Assembly (NCBI GenBank): GCA_023457355.1
Contig: JAEWLW010000066.1
Location: 1-10,211 of the forward strand
Length of the DNA: 10,211 bases
From: Bacillota bacterium
GTDB lineage: Bacteria; Bacillota; Clostridia; Oscillospirales; Ruminococcaceae
Direction of reading: 5' to 3'
Both the position numbers and the translations under genes were made by a program. Each line of letters opens with the position of its first letter. Position 1 is the first letter of the stretch. The notes below the pieces were generated by a model. That model saw only the letters and a program-made list of their open reading frames with translations. It did not search any database and was not told where the DNA came from. This document shows, piece by piece, positions 6,129 through 10,211 of the stretch.

Positions 6129-7238
6129 ATGAACGGCGTCAATCGTTCGTGGTACGAGAATGGCAAGCCATATCGCGAATGTCAGGTCGTAAAGGGATTG
6201 CCTAACGGCAAATTCGTCGAGTATCACCCCGACGGGAGCATTGCGGAGATAAGCTATTACAAAAACGGCGAGTTGGACGGCAAGCTGGAAAAATACTATG
6301 AAAATGGGCAACTCCGCACCATACAGCACTTCGCAGATGGAAAACTCACAGGCGAAATGGTCGGCTATCGCCCCGACGGCAGGCTGGCCGAAAAATACAC
6401 GTTCGAGATACCGGGAGAGGTCGCAACCTGCCTACTCTATTTTGCCAACGGCAACAAGCGCTCGGAGACCACCCGCACGGGGAACAACGAATTTCTGACC
6501 ATCCGCTACGACAGCATCACGGCATCGAAGACGGCGGAACTGGTACAGAACTGGCACGAGGCCTCCTCCAATTCCGACGAAGGTACGGAAGTGAAAGTAT
6601 ACCGCGCCGACGGCACGCTGCACAAGTCATGGACGCGTAACGGATCGAAGAAATACCGTGCCTGCACCTATGACGAAAAAGGAGAGCTGGAATCGCTGTA
6701 CGACTATGACGGCACGCTGATCTACGTCTTTCCCGGCACGGAGATCGTCTCGCAACGGATAAAACCCGCCGACTACAAAGGGCACTATCCCTATGAATGT
6801 TATGACCGCGAGGGAAACGTGATCGAAAAGGGGAAAATGGACAGCGATGACAATAAACTTACCGTAACGAAATACGAAAACGGCAGATCCGTCTACGAGC
6901 GGGCGGATAACGGAGATGAATATTGGATATATCCCAACGGCAACCGCAAGGCCTATGCGTCGGCAGACAGATCCTATATCGTCATGTACGACGAGCAGGA
7001 GCGGTGGATCGGCTGCCGTTCGAAGGAGGGGTACTACTGTGTCTACCGTTACCCCAATTCGTCCGTGAAAGCCAAAGGAGAGGAGGATGCAGCGGGTAAC
7101 CGCATCGGAAAATGGTATCTCTATTCCGAGACCGGCCGCCTCTCCGTCGAGGAAAACGGCGTTGTCCGCAAGCCTACCAAAGAGGAGAAAGCGAGCCACG
7201 AAAGTTATTTGCAGGAGTTGGTCGATGCCAAACGCTGA
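6129..7238 (+). CDS. MORN-repeat (YwqK-like) protein, C-terminal part after the in-frame stop
   Basis: A 369-residue open frame with many MORN-like units: NGVNRSWYENGKPYRE, KGLPNGKFVEYHPDGS, KNGELDGKLEKYYENGQL, ADGKLTGEMVGYRPDGRL, and more divergent ones later (RADGTLHKSWTRNGSKK, YENGRSVYERADNGDEYW, RIGKWYLYSETGRL). It lacks a signal peptide, whereas the preceding frame has one, so as a separate gene it would be a cytoplasmic half of an exported protein. There is no promoter and no clear ribosome-binding site in the 12 bases before ATG 6129. It is therefore best read as the remainder of the 5676 gene, expressed only by read-through, reinitiation or in strains with an intact codon. Its stop lies inside a hairpin (7236-7259). 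Confidence 0.7.
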   Translation: MNGVNRSWYENGKPYRECQVVKGLPNGKFVEYHPDGSIAEISYYKNGELDGKLEKYYENGQLRTIQHFADGKLTGEMVGYRPDGRLAEKYTFEIPGEVATCLLYFANGNKRSETTRTGNNEFLTIRYDSITASKTAELVQNWHEASSNSDEGTEVKVYRADGTLHKSWTRNGSKKYRACTYDEKGELESLYDYDGTLIYVFPGTEIVSQRIKPADYKGHYPYECYDREGNVIEKGKMDSDDNKLTVTKYENGRSVYERADNGDEYWIYPNGNRKAYASADRSYIVMYDEQERWIGCRSKEGYYCVYRYPNSSVKAKGEEDAAGNRIGKWYLYSETGRLSVEENGVVRKPTKEEKASHESYLQELVDAKR

Positions 7239-7259
7239 CCGGAAGCCCGCTTTCGGTCA
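7236..7259 (+). repeat. Hairpin overlapping the stop codon of the MORN gene
   Basis: TGACCGGAAG (7236-7245) pairs with CTTTCGGTCA (7250-7259) over 10 bp with one G-T and a 4-base loop. It begins at the TGA stop itself and lacks a T-run, so it may protect the mRNA 3' end or act with the next hairpin. Confidence 0.6.
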
Positions 7260-7262
7260 ATA

Positions 7263-7294
7263 CCGTCGCAATCTTCGGACTGCGGCGGTTTTTT
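7263..7294 (+). terminator. Rho-independent terminator after the MORN gene
   Basis: CCGTCGCA (7263-7270) pairs with TGCGGCGG (7281-7288) over 8 bp with one G-T, a 10-base loop, and six T at 7289-7294. It ends the MORN transcript 25 bases after the stop and lies only 17 bases before the next ATG. Confidence 0.75.
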
Positions 7295-7311
7295 GATTTT
7301 ACACCCGAATA

Positions 7312-7635
7312 ATGAACCAATCTATGGAACGAACAATGCATCGATTAATCATCCATATCACGGATAACGATAAATTCGACAAGCTCGTCGAACTGGACGG
7401 ACTGCAACCCTATGCCGAAGCGCTGCACAATGCAATAGGGAACAGAGATATTCCACGCTACCGGAATAACCGTCTGCTATTCATTGCCAAAGAGAACAAC
7501 CCGCTGGATTTCGGAACGATCTATCGCATTTGCGGTGCCGTACAAATCCTATTCGAAAACGGGCTGGTGTGGGACATTATCGAAGATACCGACGAGCAGG
7601 CCGACGCCTTGTTATTGCTGAATTACAGGCGATAA
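7312..7635 (+). CDS. Small hypothetical protein
   Basis: I do not recognise this 107-residue protein. It is acidic at the C-terminus (DIIEDTDEQADALLLLN), has no signal peptide or membrane segment, and looks like a small alpha/beta domain (HRLIIHITDNDKFDKLVEL, then RNNRLLFIAKENNPLDFGTIYRI). ATG 7312, 7324 and 7336 are all possible starts; the conserved-looking part begins after 7336. It follows the MORN terminator by 17 bases with no visible promoter, so it would depend on read-through of that terminator or on a promoter I cannot see. It could be a partner of the MORN protein, but only proximity supports that. A chance ORF is not fully excluded, although the composition is protein-like. Confidence 0.6.
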   Translation: MNQSMERTMHRLIIHITDNDKFDKLVELDGLQPYAEALHNAIGNRDIPRYRNNRLLFIAKENNPLDFGTIYRICGAVQILFENGLVWDIIEDTDEQADALLLLNYRR

Positions 7636-7806
7636 CGAAATAGCCGAAGCTGATAAGGGACCGCATCGGGACCGCGATCCACGACCGGAAAACCGGGGTA
7701 TTACGGAATCGGACAGACTATTGCGAAGACGATATCTTGTGACAATAACTCACATAAAACCAGCCTATTCTGCATGCGACAAAGTGGTATGTCGTAGCTC
7801 CGAAGC

Positions 7807-7824
7807 GGGCCCGATTTCGGGCCC
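7807..7824. repeat. Perfect GGGCCCGA inverted repeat
   Basis: GGGCCCGA (7807-7814) and TCGGGCCC (7817-7824) are perfect inverted copies 2 bases apart; as RNA this is a 7-bp G+C-rich stem with an ATTT or AAAT loop. No T-run follows on either strand. In the 247 bases from 7636 to 7882 the other items I see are an 11-base-spaced GGGACCGC repeat (7657-7675) and the tRNA terminator; there is no gene. Confidence 0.65.
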
Positions 7825-7832
7825 TGACAAAG

Positions 7833-7864
7833 AAAAAATCCTCGGAAGTTGTTAGCTTCCAAGG
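7833..7864 (-). terminator. Rho-independent terminator of tRNA-Cys
   Basis: On the minus strand CCTTGGAAG (7864-7856) pairs with CTTCCGAGG (7848-7840), 9 bp with one G-T and a 7-base loop, followed by A and six T (7838-7833). It lies 18 bases past the tRNA 3' end. Confidence 0.85.
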
Positions 7865-7882
7865 ACTTTCACATCAAAGTTG

Positions 7883-7953
7883 AGGTCTGAAGCGGATTCG
7901 AACCGCTGTACAAGGTTTTGCAGACCTTTGCCTAGCCACTCGGCCATCAGACC
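7883..7953 (-). tRNA. tRNA-Cys (anticodon GCA)
   Basis: A 71-base gene on the minus strand with a perfect 7-bp acceptor stem (GGTCTGA at 7953-7947 with TCAGACC at 7890-7884) and U73 as discriminator (7883), a known identity base for cysteine tRNA. The D arm reads GCC-GAGTGGCTA-GGC. The anticodon stem AAGGT/ACCTT is perfect around the loop CTGCAAA with anticodon GCA (7921-7919). The variable region is 4 bases, and the T stem AGCGG/CCGCT encloses TTCGAAT. CCA is not encoded; CTC follows. All parts look functional. Its 3' end faces the accessory region, the orientation in which tRNA genes serve as integrase targets. Confidence 0.97.
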
Positions 7954-8101
7954 ATCATCTTTCCCGCTGCGCCCTCTCTACACCAACCTAACCCTATCAG
8001 CCCTCTCCGCTCCCTTTCACACAACCGGAACTCAAACCGAAAAACGGCCCCTCTCCGGCCCGGGGAGCGTTCGGAACTAATTTCCAAGCGCATCGGGAGT
8101 G

Positions 8102-8132
8102 CAAATATACGAACAATTCTGATTTTTGCAAA
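8102..8132 (-). promoter_or_regulatory. Bacteroidetes promoter reading towards tRNA-Cys
   Basis: On the minus strand TTTG (8132-8129, -33) and TATATTTG (8109-8102, -7) match the consensus exactly with 19 bases between them. Transcription would start near 8095 and reach the tRNA after a leader of about 140 bases. No better promoter is visible closer to the tRNA. Confidence 0.78.
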
Positions 8133-8151
8133 ACTTCTGCCCAACTTTGCA

Positions 8152-8182
8152 TTATTTCCCGAATAAATTCCCGTTATTTCCC
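8152..8182 (+). repeat. Phased TTATTTCCC repeats upstream of dprA
   Basis: TTATTTCCC occurs at 8152-8160 and 8174-8182, exactly 22 bases apart, with a shorter AATTCCC at 8166-8172 between them. The three CCC ends are spaced 12 and 10 bases apart, about one helical turn each. They lie 50-80 bases before the dprA start. Confidence 0.55.
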
Positions 8183-8231
8183 AAAAACCGCTACCTTTAT
8201 CATCTGCAAAAACGATTTTTCATTCGCGGCT

Positions 8232-9332
8232 ATGACCATCGAAGATATTGCCCTTCAGATGACTCCGGGCATCGGTATAAAAGGAGCCGTGCATCTGCTG
8301 GAGCTGTTCGGCGATGCGCGGAGCATTTTCGCCACCACCGCCGATGAACTCGTCGCCAAAGCCGGCCTGCGTCCCGACACGGCGCAGCAGATCGTCCGCC
8401 GGAAGGGATTTCCGGCCGCCGAAAAGGAACTCGCCCACTGTCGCCGCAACGACATTGCGGCCGTCGCCTCCACCGACCCGGAATACCCGGCGCTGCTGCG
8501 CGAAATCCCCGATTATCCCCACGTAATATACATAAAGGGCTGCGTCGAAGCCCTCTCGGCACGTTGTATCTCCATCGTCGGGACACGCGAGGCGACCCCT
8601 TACGGACAGACGGCCTGCAACCGGCTGGTGGAAGGGCTTGCAGAGCGCATACCGGGGCTTTCGGTGGTCAGCGGGCTGGCGTTCGGCATCGACGTTGCGG
8701 CGCATCGCGCTGCGCTTGCAGCAGGCGTACCGACCGTCGCCGTGGTGGCCAACCCCCTGCCCGGGGTGACGCCCGCCCAGCATACGGACGTGGCGCGCGA
8801 CATACTCGCCCGCGGGGGTGCGCTGGTCACGGAACTGCATTCGCAATCGAAACAGAACGGCAACTTCTACCTGGCGCGGAACCGCATCATCGCAGGATTG
8901 AGCGCGGGGTGTATCGTCGTCGAGTCGCCCGACAGCGGCGGTTCGCTTTTCACGGCCCACTGCGCCGACTCCTACGACCGCACGGTGATGGCCGTGCCGG
9001 GACGCATCACCGACCGGGCGTCGGCCGGGACGAACCACCTGATCCGCAACCGCAAAGCGCAATTGGTGCTGACAGCCGACGACGTGATCCGCGAACTGAT
9101 GTGGGACCTCGGGGAGAATCCCGCAACGTTGCGCGCAAAACCCCCGACACCGGAACTGACACCCGACGAAGCGGGATTGCTGGGCTGTTTCCGCACGGAC
9201 GACCCGCTTTCGGTCGAGGCGCTCGGCGAGCTGACGGGGCTGAATCCCGGCGAGCTGGCGACGCTGCTCGTGGGTCTGGAGCTGGCAGGAGCCGTGCGCC
9301 AGCTGCCCGGGAACCGATATATGAAGCTATGA
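8232..9332 (+). CDS. dprA: DNA-processing protein DprA
   Basis: A cytoplasmic protein that binds incoming single-stranded DNA and loads RecA during natural transformation; it is conserved even in bacteria not known to be competent. The 366-residue product has an N-terminal SAM/HhH-like region (about residues 1-70, TPGIGIKGAVHLLELFG), then the DprA Rossmann domain: SIVGTREATPYG (114-125), SGLAFGIDVAAH (147-158), NPLPGVTPAQH, FYLARNRIIAGLS, VVES, GGSLFTA and VMAVPGRITDRASAGTNHLI. A C-terminal winged-helix (DML1-like) domain of about 60 residues follows (LSVEALGELTGLNPGELATLLVGLELAGAV, in parts). All hallmark motifs are present and the length is normal. TACCTTTA at 8192-8199 is a weak -7 candidate. 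Its stop overlaps the tatD start, indicating one operon. The G+C-rich composition matches tatD and differs from the element. Confidence 0.97.
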   Translation: MTIEDIALQMTPGIGIKGAVHLLELFGDARSIFATTADELVAKAGLRPDTAQQIVRRKGFPAAEKELAHCRRNDIAAVASTDPEYPALLREIPDYPHVIYIKGCVEALSARCISIVGTREATPYGQTACNRLVEGLAERIPGLSVVSGLAFGIDVAAHRAALAAGVPTVAVVANPLPGVTPAQHTDVARDILARGGALVTELHSQSKQNGNFYLARNRIIAGLSAGCIVVESPDSGGSLFTAHCADSYDRTVMAVPGRITDRASAGTNHLIRNRKAQLVLTADDVIRELMWDLGENPATLRAKPPTPELTPDEAGLLGCFRTDDPLSVEALGELTGLNPGELATLLVGLELAGAVRQLPGNRYMKL

Positions 9333-10211
9333 AACTGACAGATACGCATTCACACCTTTACGACGAAGCGTTCGACCGCGACCGCGAAGAGGCTTTGGCG
9401 CGCGCCGCGGCCGAAGGGGTCGGGCAGCTGCTGCTCCCGGCCATCGACTCCGAAAGCCACGAACGGCTGTTCGGGCTTTGCCGCCGCCACCCGCAGCGGT
9501 GCATCCCGATGATGGGCCTGCACCCCACGTCGGTGAACGACAATCCCCGCTGGCGCGACGAACTCGCTCTGGTCGAAAGTTACCTCCGGACGCCGCCCGA
9601 GGGAATCGCGGGGTTCTGCGCCGTGGGCGAAATCGGGCTGGACCTCTACTGGAGCCGCGACTTCCGGGAAGAGCAGGCCGAAGCCTTCCGCCGCCAGATC
9701 GACCTTTCGCTGCAATACGGACTGCCGATCGCCGTGCATACGCGCGACGCCTGGCCCGAAACCGTCACCATCATGTGCGAATACCGCGGCCGGGGCGTCC
9801 GGGGCGTTTTCCACGCCTATTCCGACGGAATCGAAACCTATCTCAAACTGAAGGAGTGCGGCGATTTCGTTTTCGGAATCGGCGGCGTAGTGACCTTTAA
9901 AAAGAGCAGGCTGGCCGAGGTCGCTGGCGAAATGGAGCTGCGGGACCTCGTGCTCGAAACCGACTGTCCCTATCTGACGCCCGCGCCTCACCGGGGCGAG
10001 CGCAACGAATCGGCCTGGGTGCGTTACGTCTGCGAAAAAGTCGCCCAAATCAAGGGACTGACCCCGGAAGAGGTCGCGGAAGCGACGACGGCCAATGCCG
10101 AAAGGATGTTCGGACGGCCGCAAAACCGGCCCGCCCCCAGGCATGGCCGGAAGATTTTCGATGCGCCCGAGGCGAATCGGCAGGCCGCAGCTCCGCCCTG
10201 CGGAGGCCTGC
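9329..10211 (+). CDS. TatD-family metal-dependent hydrolase (3' end beyond the window)
   Basis: A TIM-barrel hydrolase of the TatD/YcfH family, metal-dependent deoxyribonucleases linked to DNA repair and DNA turnover. All metal ligands are visible: H7 and H9 in DTHSHL, E101 in GEIGLD, H137 in VHTRD, H162 in FHAYSDG and D212 in ETDCPYLTP, so it should be active. The start overlaps the dprA stop by 4 bases (ATGA), indicating translational coupling. The family normally ends near the NAERMFG motif, which is at about residue 260 here; this frame continues past it for more than 30 residues rich in Pro, Ala and Arg and has no stop by the window edge. The entry is therefore partial, and the tail may be a lineage-specific extension. 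Confidence 0.95.
   Translation, partial: MKLTDTHSHLYDEAFDRDREEALARAAAEGVGQLLLPAIDSESHERLFGLCRRHPQRCIPMMGLHPTSVNDNPRWRDELALVESYLRTPPEGIAGFCAVGEIGLDLYWSRDFREEQAEAFRRQIDLSLQYGLPIAVHTRDAWPETVTIMCEYRGRGVRGVFHAYSDGIETYLKLKECGDFVFGIGGVVTFKKSRLAEVAGEMELRDLVLETDCPYLTPAPHRGERNESAWVRYVCEKVAQIKGLTPEEVAEATTANAERMFGRPQNRPAPRHGRKIFDAPEANRQAAAPPCGGL
10180..10211. repeat. Inverted repeat at the window edge inside the tatD tail
   Basis: GCAGGCC (10180-10186) pairs with GGCCTGC (10205-10211), and just inside GCAG (10187-10190) pairs with CTGC (10198-10201), leaving a 7-base loop and a 3-base bulge. The tatD frame is open through it. What follows is not visible, so a terminator-like role cannot be judged. Confidence 0.45.

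Noticed and set aside
5694..6329. Minus-strand open frame of 211 codons
   Set aside because: Antisense to the MORN gene; the plus strand has the promoter, signal peptide and repeats, and this frame has none.
8040..8075. G+C-rich stem followed by five T on the minus strand in the tRNA leader
   Set aside because: Only weak 4-bp pairings form, and a terminator here would block the tRNA; not supported.
7947..8090. 48-codon minus-strand ORF in the tRNA leader
   Set aside because: Its ATG falls almost at the predicted transcription start, its composition is Arg/Gly-rich noise, and it ends in the tRNA.
8220..9062. Minus-strand open frame of 280 codons
   Set aside because: It lies entirely opposite dprA, and G+C-rich codons commonly leave the opposite strand open.
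9350..10144. Long minus-strand open frame of 264 codons
   Set aside because: It is the shadow of tatD, whose plus-strand frame holds every family motif; the minus-strand product resembles no family.
1..10211. CRISPR array, rRNA, insertion sequence or toxin gene
   Set aside because: I looked for regular spaced repeats, transposase motifs and rRNA stretches on both strands and saw none. The YwqK-like label does not by itself show a toxin-antitoxin pair.

Overview
The window looks like a Bacteroidales chromosome, most likely Alistipes or a close relative; this is an inference. The clues are Bacteroidetes-type promoters (TTTG, 19 bases, TAnnTTTG), a tyrosine integrase of the Bacteroidetes type, DUF3987 and DUF6371-like genes side by side, and a GC-rich dprA-tatD pair. 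Base composition shifts across the window: one 60-base line inside tatD (9361-9420) is about 73% G+C by hand count, against about 45% for a line in the MORN region (6841-6900).

Bases 35-5273 hold the core of an integrative element, all on the plus strand. A tyrosine recombinase is followed 8 bases later by an unrecognised 327-residue protein and a good intrinsic terminator. A second transcription unit encodes a small excisionase-like helix-turn-helix protein, a DUF3987-type P-loop ATPase and a DUF6371/Toprim-like protein whose expected acidic residues are missing. The last two genes are separated by 112 bases containing nested inverted repeats. No relaxase, coupling protein, conjugation gene or phage structural gene lies between the integrase and the chromosomal tRNA.

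Bases 5321-7635 look like accessory cargo. A minus-strand XRE-family repressor is divergent from a MORN-repeat (YwqK-like) gene with a signal peptide. A textbook promoter lies between them, with a 17-base near-palindrome just downstream of its -7 box, the obvious place for a repressor to bind. The MORN gene is broken by one in-frame TAA, and the frame and repeat pattern carry on after it. Two hairpins and an unrecognised 107-residue ORF follow.

Bases 7636-10211 return to probable core chromosome: tRNA-Cys (GCA) on the minus strand with its own terminator and a strong promoter about 140 bases upstream, then dprA and tatD with a 4-base ATGA overlap. The tatD frame is still open at the window edge. 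The element's right boundary is not resolved; it could lie anywhere between about 5274 and the tRNA.
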